DNA of 64,000 nucleotides from Flavipsychrobacter sp. (GCA_021155965.1 JAJNBJ010000002.1:324289-388288); one strand, 5' to 3'; positions 1-10,175 are shown, counted from the first letter of the stretch. Program-made: numbers and translations. The notes: generated by a model from the letters alone, not told the origin.

Positions 1-2
1 AG

Positions 3-314
3 ACAGGCAGGGAAGTGCTGCAACAGGAAATAGAAATGAACCTGGCACGGCTCAGCGAACTGCATAAAATGCAAACCATATTGGACCGTATAATGCCTGC
101 ACAAAAAGAACCCACTGCTTGTCATGGCTCGGTGGTGTATACTAATAACGGTAACTTTTACCTGGCTATTGGCGCAGGAAAACTGAAAGTTGGGGACACG
201 CCCTTTTATGCAGTTTCAGCCGAATCGCCGGTGGGATCGCAGCTTGTAGGGAAAACGGCTGGGCAGGAGTTTGCCCTGAATGATAAAAAATTTCTTATAG
301 AAAAGGTTGCCTGA
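3..314 (+). CDS. GreA/GreB-like C-terminal domain protein (5' partial)
   Basis: The frame is open from base 3, so the gene starts upstream of the window and only about 103 residues are visible. The N-terminal part (TGREVLQQEIEMNLARL...) looks like the end of a coiled-coil arm. It is followed by a C-terminal beta domain with GSVVYTNNGNFYLAIGAG and SPVGSQLVGKTAGQEF, which matches the FKBP-like C-terminal domain of GreA/GreB-type RNA polymerase secondary-channel factors. Short Bacteroidota proteins of this type are common, and database entries often mislabel them. The GTG at 15 is an internal Val codon rather than a convincing start. The family is recognised from the motif pattern; a true role in transcript cleavage is inference. 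Confidence 0.6.
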   Translation, partial: TGREVLQQEIEMNLARLSELHKMQTILDRIMPAQKEPTACHGSVVYTNNGNFYLAIGAGKLKVGDTPFYAVSAESPVGSQLVGKTAGQEFALNDKKFLIEKVA

Positions 315-377
315 GCCGGAAAAAATATTTTATTTTTCTTAAAATATTCCCAAAAAACAGTTCGGCATATAGCGAAA

Positions 378-385
378 TAGTTTTG
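378..385 (+). promoter_or_regulatory. Possible -7 element TAGTTTTG
   Basis: TAGTTTTG fits the Bacteroidota -7 consensus TAnnTTTG and lies 19 nt before the ATG at 405. No TTTG is found at the usual upstream distance, so this is a half-supported promoter. Confidence 0.35.
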
Positions 386-404
386 CAGAAGTAGCTTTAC
401 CGAT

Positions 405-1103
405 ATGCTTACGCATTTGAAGTATTGTATCTGCTTCTTACTACTCTGTCCTGTTACTGCAAATGCACAAACGATGATGGGACGAGTGCTTGACCTGCGT
501 ACGGGCAAGCCTTTAAGCCCCGTAACGGTTGTAAATATCTACACCCAGCAGGCAACTTCAACAGATGATAAGGGCATGTACTCCATACCCGCCAATGTGG
601 GCGATGTGATCGCATTCACCTATATCGGTTATAAGACCGTGAAGAAGACGAAGCCTGTTTCTACGATAATATCAACGGTAGATGTTGGTATGGAGCCTGC
701 AGATTACATGCTACCAGAGTTTAAACTATTGCCGGGACATCTTACACAATACCAGCGTGATTCACTGGAGCGAAGAAGTATATACAGGGTACCGCTGCAG
801 CGCACGCGCCCTACCGTGATGAGCCCTGCATCATTAATTGCGGAAAAATTCTCTCGTAAAGCAAAAATGGTTTACCTCTTCCAGAAGAATTTTGCCGCGG
901 GTGAAATGGAGAAATTCATAGATACAAGATATACCAAGCAACTGGTAACTGAACTTACAGGCGCAACAGGCGACAGCATTGGCAATTTCATGTATGCTTA
1001 CCCATTGCCGTATGATTTCGCCCGGGTGGCGTCGGACCTTGAAATAAAGCAATGGATACGTGATAATTTCAGGGAGTGGGTAAAAAAGGATACCAAACAT
1101 TAA
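405..1103 (+). CDS. Secreted carboxypeptidase-regulatory-like domain protein
   Basis: This 232-residue protein has an N-terminal signal peptide (hydrophobic CFLLLCPVTANA, cleavage probably at ANA-Q). Residues about 23-100 follow the CarboxypepD_reg-like pattern: GRVLDLRTGKPLSPVTVVN, a glycine/aspartate turn (STDDKGMYSIPANVGD) and FTYIGYKT. This beta-sandwich is found at the N-terminus of Bacteroidota outer-membrane receptors and on small stand-alone surface proteins. The remaining 130 residues match nothing I know; they are basic and end in WVKKDTKH. It is probably periplasmic or surface-exposed, with unknown function. It is convergent with the giant gene at 1152 and they share the hairpin between them. 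Confidence 0.7.
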   Translation: MLTHLKYCICFLLLCPVTANAQTMMGRVLDLRTGKPLSPVTVVNIYTQQATSTDDKGMYSIPANVGDVIAFTYIGYKTVKKTKPVSTIISTVDVGMEPADYMLPEFKLLPGHLTQYQRDSLERRSIYRVPLQRTRPTVMSPASLIAEKFSRKAKMVYLFQKNFAAGEMEKFIDTRYTKQLVTELTGATGDSIGNFMYAYPLPYDFARVASDLEIKQWIRDNFREWVKKDTKH

Positions 1104-1134
1104 AAAAGCCGGCACAAGTTGTACCGGCTTTTTT
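1102..1134. terminator. Bidirectional rho-independent terminator
   Basis: A-tract, AAGCCGG, an 11-nt loop region, CCGGCTT and then a T-tract form a hairpin flanked by A and T runs. It lies exactly between the stop at 1103 and the convergent stop at 1152, so it can serve both genes. Confidence 0.75.
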
Positions 1135-1151
1135 GATCGCATTCAATTTCG

Positions 1152-4100
1152 TTATTGCATCTTCACAAACTTATCTGTCTTTATCAGGCTGTTCTGCTCA
1201 TCATATATCTTCAGCAGGTACATGCCATTGGCTAGACCGCTGATATCTATAACTGAAGCATCTGCCTGTTCGATCAATACCTTACCATCAACACTCACTA
1301 TAGCGATATTCACCTTCACCGGCGATTCGATCTGCAGCACCGCACTTGCCGGGTTGGGGAATACCTTAATACTACCTGCCAAAGAAACGTTTGTTACTTG
1401 TGTATGCGGGCCACCACACGCAGCAGGCGTAAGCACTGTAACAATGCCGGTTGCAGACCTGCTGCCACAACTGTTGCTAACTGTATAAGTAATTGTTGCT
1501 GTGCCTGGTGTTACACCTGTAACCACACCTGTACCCGACACCGTTGCTTTTGCTGTATTGCTGCTGGTCCATGTGCCGCCGGGGGTGGCGCCTGTTGCAG
1601 ATAAAGTAATAGTGAAGCCCGGGCAAACGCTGGATGACCCACTGATAATACCCGCCACAGGTGGCTGCATTACTGTAATTGGCTTGATAGCCGTTGAACT
1701 GCCGCAGGCATTAGTAACCGTATAACGAACCGTATCGTTACCGGCAGTTATACCTGTCACCACACCTGTAGTACTCACAAGCACTTTTGAAGTGGTAGTA
1801 GTCCAGATACCGCCGGGTGTTGTATTGCTGAGCGTTATTGTTGCGCTTCTGCACACTACTGACGGACCTGTGATCACATCCACAAATGGCAGAGTGCCTA
1901 TTGTCACTATTGTTGTAGCAGTAGCAGAACCGCAGGCAGTTGTTACCGTGTACATAATTGTATCCATACCAGTTGCGACACCTGTTACAACCCCGGAGCT
2001 GCTGACAATTGCATTGCCATTGCTTGCGCTCCAAACACCGCCTGATGTAGCACTACTCAACGTAATGGCTGAGCCTACGCATAGGCTTGTTGCACCAGTA
2101 ATTGCGCTAACCGATGGTAGCGGCAGAATAGTTATCTCCTTAGTTACCGAAGTTGAACCACATGCGTTAGTAACTGTATAAACAGCAGTATCTGCACCTG
2201 GAGTAACACCTGTTACAACCCCACCTGAAGTTATTGTGGCATTACCCGTAGTCATACTCCATGTGCCACCTGCGGTTGCATCTGTGATTGTTATTGTTGC
2301 ACCCGGGCATACGCTTGCAGGGCCGGCTATTGTATCAACTCCCGGTACGGTGATAACGGTATCCGTAACACCGACAACTGTCGTACAGCCCGCACCATTG
2401 GTCACGCTGTAGTTGATAACCGTTGTGCCTGATGCAATGCCCATTACAATACCTGTTGTTGCACCCACCGTAGCCACAGAAGTTGTGGCGCTGCTCCAGG
2501 TACCACCCGGAGTTGCATTGCTTAACGTAATTGTTGTGCCCACGCAATGACTGGTTGGGCCTGTAATACCTGCCACCGTTGGAGAAGCCACTACAGTATC
2601 CTGCGTAAATATCACCGTTGTGCAACCGAATGCGCCAATGAAGATGTAATTTATTGTGGTAGTACCTACGGTGAGGCCGGTAACAATACCGCTTGATGAG
2701 CCTATTGTAGCCACAGATGGATTACTGCTCACCCACACACCGCCCGTTGTTGCGCTGGACAGTGTTGTACTTGTTCCGGTACATTGATGTGTAACCCCCG
2801 TAATGGGTGCCACTGTTGGCAATAGATTCACAGTCTGTACCCTGAAAACAGATGAAGTGCCGCAGCTATTTGTAACTGTATAGGTTATTACAGTAGTGCC
2901 GGCGGTCATACCCGTAACAATACCGGATGTTGCGCCGATAGTAGCTACCGATGGATTGGAGCTGCTCCATGTACCACCAGGAATGCTGTCGGTGAGTGTT
3001 GTAGCTGAACCAACACACACATTACCGCTGCCGGAAATAAGTGGCAATGACAACATGATATTTACCGTATCCTGCGCCGTTACGCTTGTGGGGCAACCAA
3101 AGCTATTGGTAACCGTATAGGTGATCGTGGTTACACCCGCAGAAACACCCAGCACCACACCTGAACTCAATCCTATAGTTGCTACAGATGGGTTGCTGCT
3201 TGTCCATACGCCACCGGCTGTTGCGCTGCTCAGTGTTATGGAAGTGCTCACACAATGATTGGTTGGCCCTGTTATGGGGCTTACAACCGGAACAGGGTTA
3301 ACAGTAATTATTTTAGATGAAATGCTTGTACCACATGCGTTTAACACCGTGTAGAAGATGGTGTCAACACCAACTGTTACCCCGTGTATGATACCCGGCC
3401 CTGCGATTATAGCGTTGCCGTTACTTGCTGACCATGTGCCACCCGGAGCAGAAGAAGTAAGTGTTATGCCTGATCCTGCGCAAACCATAGAGCTGCCGGT
3501 AATGGTACCTGATACAGGGAACGATACTATGGTTATTATCTTAACTGCTGAAGCTGTGCCGCAACCATTGGTTACAGAATACGAGATAGGCGTTGTGCCG
3601 CCGCTTATACCGGTAACTACACCTGCGCCACTTACTGTTGCATTTGAGTTGCCTGCCGTCCATACGCCACCGCCAACAGAATTGGCCAATGTTATCGCTG
3701 CACCAATGCATACGCTGTCAGGCCCGCTGAGGGTGCCCGCAACAGGTAACGGATTTACTGTTACGACTGCAGATACGCTCAAACTGCCGCAGCTTGTGGT
3801 TACGGTATAGATGATCGTATCAACTCCTGCCGTTACACCTGTTACTATACCTGTTAATGAGCCGACGTTAGCTGTAGCATTGGTCCTGCTCCACACGCCA
3901 CCGGAGGTACTATTAGAGAGTGTTATTGATGCGCTGACACATACACTTGACGGGCCACTTATAGCGCCAACAGTTGGCAAAAGGTTCACGGTTATCACCT
4001 TTGTGACTGCAGCAAGGCCGCAGGCACCGCTTATTGTATAGCTGATGGTATCAATACCGGGCATGATGCCAGTTACCAAGCCGCCCGTAGTGATGGTTGC

Positions 4101-7100
4101 ATTACCGTTGCTGGCGCTCCATGCGCCGCCGGGGCTGGCATTAGTAAGGAGTATCAATGAACCTACACATACTGAAAATGGGCCTGCGATAGGGCTGATG
4201 CCGGAAGCAGATACCACGGTCACTGCGTGCGTAGCTACCAATGTTCCGCAACTGCTGGTTACTGAATACATGATAGTATCCACACCTGCTGTTATACCCG
4301 TTACTATACCGGTACTACCCACCGTAGCTATTGAAGGGTTGCTGCTGCTCCATACACCGCCTGTTGCTGTGTTAGAGAGTGCGATAGTGCTACCCACACA
4401 TAGGCTTGATGGGCCGGTAATGGCTCCTGCACTTGCGCCGATGGCAACCGCAACCGAAGCTGTCGCTGTGATACTTCCGCAGGCATTGGCTATTGTATAG
4501 CTGATAGTTGCTATGCCGGCACCTACTGCATTTACGAGGCCCGCACCACTAATAGTAGCTATCGCTGTGTTAGAACTGCTCCATGTGCCACCGGCTACAG
4601 GATTGGTAAATAATGCTGAAGCAGTTACACACATTATTGATGGCCCGCTTATGGCGCCAACAACCGGCGCAGGACTAACATTCAGGGTATGCGTTGCAGT
4701 AGCTGTGCCGCAACTGCTGGTCACGGAGTAGCTGATAACAGCAGACCCTGTACCCACACCGCTTACCACCCCACCGGAAGTAATTGTTGCCACAGAAGGG
4801 TTACTGCTGCTCCATGTGCCGCCTGATGTGGCGTTCGTTAATGTTATGGTTGAGCCGGTGCATACAGCAGTCGGACCTGCAATAGGGGTAACAGATGCAG
4901 AGGAACCAATGGAGATATCCAAAGTGGTTACGGCCGTTCCGCAACTGTTGGTTACGGAATAACTCAACGTAACCATACCATCGCTTACAGCCGTAACAGA
5001 ACCGCCTGATGTTACAGTGGCATTGCTATTGCTTGTTGTCCATGTACCGCCGGAACCTGAAGTTGTGTATAAAGTTGTTGTACCTGTACATATACTTGTG
5101 GGGCCTGTGATGGAGCCCGCATCAGGAGACAGGTTAACGGTTACAGCCCTGGTTGTTGTTGCAGTGCCGCAACTGTTGGATACGGTATAAGTAATGGTGA
5201 CCGTACCTGTTGTTACACCTGTAACTATACCTGTACTGCCTATGGTAGCTACGGCTGTGTTGCTGCTGCTCCATACACCCCCAGTTACTGCATTTGCCAA
5301 TGTTATTGTTGCGCCCGTACAAACCGTAGAAGGACCGGTGATAGTTCCTGCACTAAGCGAAGCACCTATGTTCACAGTTTTGGTGGTAACTGATGTACCG
5401 CAACTGTTAGTAACCGTGTACCTGATAGTATCCAATCCGGGGCTGAAGGCTGATACCACGCCGCTGCCGCTGATAGCTGCTATGGTAGTGTTGGTAAGTC
5501 CCCAGACACCACCAGGGACTGTGTTGGTATAAATTACTATCATCCCTACGCAGATATCTGATGGGCCGCTTATGGTGCCTGCATCAGGCAGGGCAATAAC
5601 CGTAACAGTTTTTGATGCAACTGCACTGCCGCAACTTGCTGTAAGCGTGTACATAATGGTATCAACACCACCGCCTACACCTGTTACCACCCCTGAAGTT
5701 CCCACGGTAGCTATTGATGTATTGCTGCTGCTCCAGGTGCCACCCGGTACGGGGTCGGTGAGTGTTATTGTTGCACTCACACAAACGCTGTTGGGCCCGG
5801 AGATGGTACCTGCCGAAAGGAATGTGCCGATATTCACCGTCATTGTGGCAACCGATGTGCCGCATGCATTGGTTACCGTATATCTTATCGTATCAAGGCC
5901 GGGGGTTATGCCTGTAAGCAGGCCGGCGCTGTTTATCGTTGCATTGGCATTGGTCACACTCCATGTGCCGCCCACGGTAGCGTTTGTATAATTTGCAAAG
6001 GTTCCCGCACATACCGATGACGGCCCAACAACAGGCGCTACGCCCGGAGCAATTACATTAACAGTGTACAATGATGATACTGTGCCGCACAGCCCTGTTA
6101 CTGAATAACTGATAGTAACCGTACCTGCGCTGACACCACCCACAACGCCTGTGAACAGGCCAACGGTGCCTACCGCTGTATTGCTGCTGGTCCAGAAGCC
6201 GCCGGTGGCTGTAGTTGCCAATGTGATAGTACTGCCCGCACATACGCTTGTGGGGCCGCTTATCGTCCCTGCACTTGGCAATGGCGTAACAGTTACGGTT
6301 GATGTTACGATACAACTGCCTATTGCGTAGGTAATGTTCGTATTGCCGGATGCAACACCGGTAACAATACCGGTCGCTGAACCTATTGATGCTATCGACG
6401 GGTTACCACTTGTCCAGAAACCGCCGGGCACTGAATTGGTAAGGCCCATAGTATTGCCAACACAAACAGTTGCAGAAGACGGTGTTATAGTAGCCGGTGT
6501 AACACTTACCGTAATTGTTTTTACAGCAGCGCAGCCAAAGGAATTGGTATAAGAAATATCTGCAGTACCGGAAGCCACCGCTGTAACAACACCCGATGTG
6601 TTTATTGTAGCGACAGATGTATTACTGCTGCTCCATGTACCTCCGGGAGTTGCATCGCTCAGGGAAGCTGTGTTGCCCACACACAACACAACAGGTGTAG
6701 ATGGCGTAATGTCAGTTGGTGTTGGGTTAACGGTAACAGTTGCAGTTACGGAGCATGTGCCTATCGCATAGGTGATGGTCACACTGCCGGTTGCTACCCC
6801 GGTTACCGTACCTGTTGTAGCGCCTACAGTTGCAACAGATGGGTTACTACTTGTCCATGTGCCGCCGGTCACGGTGTTCATCAGTATCGCTGCCGAACCA
6901 ACACAAACTGTGGATGAAGCAGGAGAGATAGCTGCCGGGGTTATCAGCACGGTTACATCCCTTGTAGCCGAACAACCGGCAACAGTATAAGATATTGTAG
7001 CGGTTCCTGAAGCGGCGCCAGTAACTATGCCTGTGCTGCCAACTGTAGCGATGCCAGTATTGCTGCTGCTCCATGTGCCACCGGCTGTTGCATCAGACAG

Positions 7101-9545
7101 TGCAACTGTGCCGCCAACACATACGCTTGCCGTAGCCGGTGTAATTGCTGATGGATTTGGATTGACCGTTACCGTTGCTGTTACAAAACAAGTGCCTGTA
7201 GTATAAGTAATGGTTACGCTGCCGGTAGCCATGCCGGTAACTAAACCCGTTGTTGCACCTACAGTCGCTATAGAGCCATTGCTACTGGTCCAGGTGCCGC
7301 CGGGTGTGCTATTGGTTAGCGTGCTGGTTGCGCCAACACATACTGTTGATGATAGCGGGCTGATGGCAGGCGGTGCTGCAATTACTGTAACGGGCTTGGT
7401 TGCCGCGCAACCGGCAACTGTGTAAGATATGGTTGCGGTACCCATGCCAGTGCCGGTAACAACACCGGTACTGCCTACCGTTGCCACAAAAATACTGCTG
7501 CTGCTCCAGGTACCTCCCGGGGTTGCGTCGGATAATGATACGGTTGTGCCAATGCATATCAGGGACCCTCCGGGTGGAGAGATCGGCGCCGGGACAGCGT
7601 TAACTGTTACCACAGCAGTAACAAAACAGCCGCCGGCATTATAAGTTATGACAGATGTTCCTGCCGCAACGCCCGTAACAACACCCGATGCTGAGCCTAT
7701 GGTAGCCACACTTGTTGTGCCGCTGGTCCAGGTGCCGCCTGATGTAGCACTTGTCAATGTATTGGTATTACCCACACATACCGACAGCGAACCACTGATA
7801 GCCCCCGGTAATGCATTAACCGTCACTATCCTTGTTGCTGCACAGCCTGTTGAAGTGAGCCTGTAAGATATTGTTGAAGTTCCCGCAGACACACCTGCCA
7901 CGACACCGGTTGCAGAGCCAACAGTGGCTACAGATGTTGTTGTGCTGCTCCAGGTACCGCCACTTGTCGTACTCGCCAATGTTGTTGTATTGCCCACACA
8001 TACAGTTGCCGTGCCTGTTATTGCAGCGGGCAATGGATTGACCGAAACAGTGGTTGTGCCCGGCAAAGACGAAGGGCATCCGCTGAGGTACGCTGTCACC
8101 GAATAGGTACCGGCAGCAGCTAATGCAACTCCTGTTATGGACGGGTTTTGCAGGCCTGATATAAACCCGGCAGGCCCTGACCAGCTATAGGTCACCCCGG
8201 AGGTGCCGGAAGACGAGGTCAGGTTAAGCGTACTGCCCTCGCATACCGGGCTGCTGCTGCCTGCAGTTGGGTTAGCAGGCACGGGCTTTACCGGATTAAG
8301 ATTCAGATACAATGTATCCCTCATACCTGTACATGCATCCAGACCCACTGCCATTAGCTGTATGATCGTGGCGCTTGTCATGACTTGCGTGGAAGGGCCT
8401 GTAGTTGTCGAGAGGGTCTCACCGGTAAGTGCGGTCCATGACCAGGAAAATGTTCCGGGATTGGTAATAGATGCAGTGGTCAGCGTACTCATACATACAC
8501 TCGCAGTATCGCCAGCCGCATGTGCGGTAGCAGTATCACCGGTGGCTGTCCAATCGGGGAGCGTTGATTGAAACGCATTCAGAATGTCAGCAGTGTCGAG
8601 GATATAGGCATACGCAAACTTCACGCTATCTCCCGGATTTATGTTGCCAAGGCTGAATACAATTCCTACACCAGCATCAATTGTTGCAGTGCCGGAATAG
8701 CTTACCGTTGACGAACCGGCGTATAATGCAGCACAATTAACTGTAGGTACCAACCCTGAGTTGAGCCTGAAACATTTTGCACGACAGTCGAGCGTTCCAA
8801 GCCCAAGATACGCACCGGTATGGGTTGTGCCCGTTGCAGAAACAAGCGTAGCGTTCAATGGATTGGGCAGTTGGTACGTGATCTCATTTATTGTTTGGTA
8901 TAACCCTGTTATCGGTACTTCCTGATCAGGGTCAACCGTCCTCATGTAGTACACGCCTGTCTGCGTTGTGCCGGTAGTGTTCACCAATGTTACGGACATA
9001 GTGAAGAACAAATTGCCCGTATCTAATGTTGTTACCTGCCTTACAGCTATGGCACCATTTGTTCCCAGCCACGTACCGGTGCTCCTGCTCCCGTTGCTAG
9101 TATATGCCACATTGTTCCCTGATAATGTACCTGTAAAAAGAGTGCCTGTTGCGCAGCCTGCATTATCATTCCATGCATTGCTCTGCACACCGTTAGCCAT
9201 AAGGCTCCAACCCTCCTGCGGGGTACCCGGCAAAAAATAATCTCCGTAGTAGTTGGGTGTGCCCACTGTCCATCCGTCTTTTGCGGGGTCTGCAACCCAG
9301 CCAAGGCCCATTGTCCCGCTGCAGCCACCTGTACAGTTATTTTTCATGGAGACACCTCCGCGCGGATGATAACCGAAGGGGGCAGGTTCGCTCGAACCAA
9401 ATGCGCCATTGCTGTTCACGCCAACCTCAACGTAATTTCCTTTCAAAAACACGTTGCAGCTTATTAATTGCGCACGCAAAAAATTGGGTAAAAACACCAA
9501 TGTTATGAATGCCGGTAAGATCCTGATCAAATAAACCCTTTTCAT
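1152..9545 (-). CDS. Giant Ig-like (Big2-type) repeat surface protein with type A T9SS sorting domain
   Basis: This is a 2797-residue secreted protein. Residues 1-26 are a signal peptide ending at RAQ. A unique N-terminal region runs to about residue 345 and is rich in Gly, Thr and Trp. Two PKD/Ig-like segments follow to about residue 500 (the second with PVCEGSTLNLT and YSWSGPAGF). I then count about 29 modules of 72-78 residues between roughly 1430 and 8045. Each follows the pattern VCVGxTITL...GGTWSSSN.SVATVG..GVVTGV..GT..ITYTV...CG...VTV, a bacterial Ig-like domain 2 pattern. The last 70 residues (FPNPAS, DISGLANGMYLLKIYDE, TDKFVKMQ) are a type A T9SS C-terminal sorting signal, so export and cell-surface attachment or release by T9SS is expected. 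Adhesin or filamentous spacer is a likely role, by inference. Modules 1-8 alternate in type while 9-29 do not. A 147-residue secreted protein is encoded 16 nt upstream and probably cotranscribed. Confidence 0.93.
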   Translation of the reverse strand: MKRVYLIRILPAFITLVFLPNFLRAQLISCNVFLKGNYVEVGVNSNGAFGSSEPAPFGYHPRGGVSMKNNCTGGCSGTMGLGWVADPAKDGWTVGTPNYYGDYFLPGTPQEGWSLMANGVQSNAWNDNAGCATGTLFTGTLSGNNVAYTSNGSRSTGTWLGTNGAIAVRQVTTLDTGNLFFTMSVTLVNTTGTTQTGVYYMRTVDPDQEVPITGLYQTINEITYQLPNPLNATLVSATGTTHTGAYLGLGTLDCRAKCFRLNSGLVPTVNCAALYAGSSTVSYSGTATIDAGVGIVFSLGNINPGDSVKFAYAYILDTADILNAFQSTLPDWTATGDTATAHAAGDTASVCMSTLTTASITNPGTFSWSWTALTGETLSTTTGPSTQVMTSATIIQLMAVGLDACTGMRDTLYLNLNPVKPVPANPTAGSSSPVCEGSTLNLTSSSGTSGVTYSWSGPAGFISGLQNPSITGVALAAAGTYSVTAYLSGCPSSLPGTTTVSVNPLPAAITGTATVCVGNTTTLASTTSGGTWSSTTTSVATVGSATGVVAGVSAGTSTISYRLTSTGCAATRIVTVNALPGAISGSLSVCVGNTNTLTSATSGGTWTSGTTSVATIGSASGVVTGVAAGTSVITYNAGGCFVTAVVTVNAVPAPISPPGGSLICIGTTVSLSDATPGGTWSSSSIFVATVGSTGVVTGTGMGTATISYTVAGCAATKPVTVIAAPPAISPLSSTVCVGATSTLTNSTPGGTWTSSNGSIATVGATTGLVTGMATGSVTITYTTGTCFVTATVTVNPNPSAITPATASVCVGGTVALSDATAGGTWSSSNTGIATVGSTGIVTGAASGTATISYTVAGCSATRDVTVLITPAAISPASSTVCVGSAAILMNTVTGGTWTSSNPSVATVGATTGTVTGVATGSVTITYAIGTCSVTATVTVNPTPTDITPSTPVVLCVGNTASLSDATPGGTWSSSNTSVATINTSGVVTAVASGTADISYTNSFGCAAVKTITVSVTPATITPSSATVCVGNTMGLTNSVPGGFWTSGNPSIASIGSATGIVTGVASGNTNITYAIGSCIVTSTVTVTPLPSAGTISGPTSVCAGSTITLATTATGGFWTSSNTAVGTVGLFTGVVGGVSAGTVTISYSVTGLCGTVSSLYTVNVIAPGVAPVVGPSSVCAGTFANYTNATVGGTWSVTNANATINSAGLLTGITPGLDTIRYTVTNACGTSVATMTVNIGTFLSAGTISGPNSVCVSATITLTDPVPGGTWSSSNTSIATVGTSGVVTGVGGGVDTIMYTLTASCGSAVASKTVTVIALPDAGTISGPSDICVGMIVIYTNTVPGGVWGLTNTTIAAISGSGVVSAFSPGLDTIRYTVTNSCGTSVTTKTVNIGASLSAGTITGPSTVCTGATITLANAVTGGVWSSSNTAVATIGSTGIVTGVTTGTVTITYTVSNSCGTATTTRAVTVNLSPDAGSITGPTSICTGTTTLYTTSGSGGTWTTSNSNATVTSGGSVTAVSDGMVTLSYSVTNSCGTAVTTLDISIGSSASVTPIAGPTAVCTGSTITLTNATSGGTWSSSNPSVATITSGGVVSGVGTGSAVISYSVTSSCGTATATHTLNVSPAPVVGAISGPSIMCVTASALFTNPVAGGTWSSSNTAIATISGAGLVNAVGAGIATISYTIANACGSITATASVAVAIGASAGAITGPSSLCVGSTIALSNTATGGVWSSSNPSIATVGSTGIVTGITAGVDTIMYSVTSSCGTLVATHAVTVVSASGISPIAGPFSVCVGSLILLTNASPGGAWSASNGNATITTGGLVTGIMPGIDTISYTISGACGLAAVTKVITVNLLPTVGAISGPSSVCVSASITLSNSTSGGVWSRTNATANVGSLTGIVTGVTAGVDTIIYTVTTSCGSLSVSAVVTVNPLPVAGTLSGPDSVCIGAAITLANSVGGGVWTAGNSNATVSGAGVVTGISGGTTPISYSVTNGCGTASAVKIITIVSFPVSGTITGSSMVCAGSGITLTSSAPGGTWSASNGNAIIAGPGIIHGVTVGVDTIFYTVLNACGTSISSKIITVNPVPVVSPITGPTNHCVSTSITLSSATAGGVWTSSNPSVATIGLSSGVVLGVSAGVTTITYTVTNSFGCPTSVTAQDTVNIMLSLPLISGSGNVCVGSATTLTDSIPGGTWSSSNPSVATIGATSGIVTGMTAGTTVITYTVTNSCGTSSVFRVQTVNLLPTVAPITGVTHQCTGTSTTLSSATTGGVWVSSNPSVATIGSSSGIVTGLTVGTTTINYIFIGAFGCTTVIFTQDTVVASPTVAGITGPTSHCVGTTITLSNATPGGTWSSATTSVATVGATTGIVMGIASGTTVINYSVTNGAGCTTVVGVTDTVITVPGVDTIAGPASVCPGATITITDATAGGTWSMTTGNATITSGGVVTGVTPGADTAVYTVTNACGSTSVTKEITILPLPSVSAITGATSLCVGSAITLSSATSGGVWSASNGNAIVSSSGVVTGVATGMDTIMYTVTTACGSATATTIVTIGTLPFVDVITGPSVVCRSATITLSNTTPGGIWTTTTSKVLVSTTGVVTGITAGNDTVRYTVTNACGSSTAIKPITVMQPPVAGIISGSSSVCPGFTITLSATGATPGGTWTSSNTAKATVSGTGVVTGVTPGTATITYTVSNSCGSRSATGIVTVLTPAACGGPHTQVTNVSLAGSIKVFPNPASAVLQIESPVKVNIAIVSVDGKVLIEQADASVIDISGLANGMYLLKIYDEQNSLIKTDKFVKMQ

Positions 9546-9561
9546 GTTCTGGAATATGGAG

Positions 9562-10005
9562 TTATTGTTTGTTTTTTGTGAAAGGGATACTATAGTGATG
9601 AATGCCTGGGACCATTTGCCAATAAATGGTCAAAAGGTAATCTCCCGGCGGCAGGGGTGAAATGTTTATCGAGGTTTTGTAAAAATAATTTTCGTTGGCT
9701 GGTGCCCAGCGTGCAACTTCTTTATTCTTTGCGTCTGTAATCACAGCACTGAACAATATATTTTCAGCAGTGCTCAGATCAAGGTCTAATACTTTATCAA
9801 ACGGAGCGGGCGAAAGCGAATAATTGACGTTGATATGTTCAACTTGTCCGTTGCCTTTATTTGTCCTTTCCATTTCAAAATGCCCGGCTACAACAGACGG
9901 ATCCATTCCCGCAATATTCGGATTAGGACTCTTTATATTGTTTTGTTGCGCTAACGCAACAACAGCGGGGAATATGAAAAAAACAAGCGTAAAAATTTTT
10001 TTCAT
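9562..10005 (-). CDS. Small secreted protein upstream of the giant Ig-like gene
   Basis: This 147-residue protein has a clear signal peptide (KKIFTLVFFIFPAVVALA-Q). The mature part contains a DLDLSTAENILFSAVITDAKNKEVARW stretch and ends with SPLPPGDYLLTIYWQMVPGIHHYSIPFTKN. The PPGDYLLTIYW motif resembles the last strands of a T9SS-type or other beta-sandwich domain, but there is no full sorting signal. It lies 16 nt upstream of the giant surface protein in the same orientation and is probably cotranscribed. It could be an accessory or partner of that protein (inference from position only). I do not recognise the family. Confidence 0.65.
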   Translation of the reverse strand: MKKIFTLVFFIFPAVVALAQQNNIKSPNPNIAGMDPSVVAGHFEMERTNKGNGQVEHINVNYSLSPAPFDKVLDLDLSTAENILFSAVITDAKNKEVARWAPANENYFYKTSINISPLPPGDYLLTIYWQMVPGIHHYSIPFTKNKQ

Positions 10006-10106
10006 GAGCTCTTATTTAGATGCCTTTATCGCATGAATTATATTTAAAATAATTCGCATGAGATACAGTAAAAGTACCCTATTCCACTAAGAAAGATAAA
10101 TAAAAT

Positions 10107-10175
10107 ACCAGATATTTATTTATATCAATTCTGATTAAAAATATCCTTAACTGATAATTAAAATAAATATCTGGT
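10107..10175. repeat. Perfect 15-bp inverted repeat with 39-bp spacer
   Basis: Arm 1 ACCAGATATTTATTT (10107-10121) is perfectly complementary to arm 2 AAATAAATATCTGGT (10161-10175). The flanks do not extend the pairing. It lies in the 211-bp gap between uxs (which ends at 10217) and the small secreted-protein gene starting at 10005. It could be an operator pair, a long transcript stem or a remnant of a mobile element; there is no T-run beside it to make it a typical terminator. Confidence 0.6.

Noticed and set aside
1430-8045. Regular DNA repeats that might suggest a CRISPR array
   Set aside because: The period is over 200 bp, the repeats code for protein modules in one continuous frame, and there are no short identical repeats with unique spacers.
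1222-8106. A ladder of plus-strand open frames of 70-150 codons opposite the giant gene
   Set aside because: Their starts and stops follow the 215-235-bp module period of the gene on the other strand. The products are low-complexity Pro/Val/Thr strings with no signal or domain. They are shadows of the repeats.
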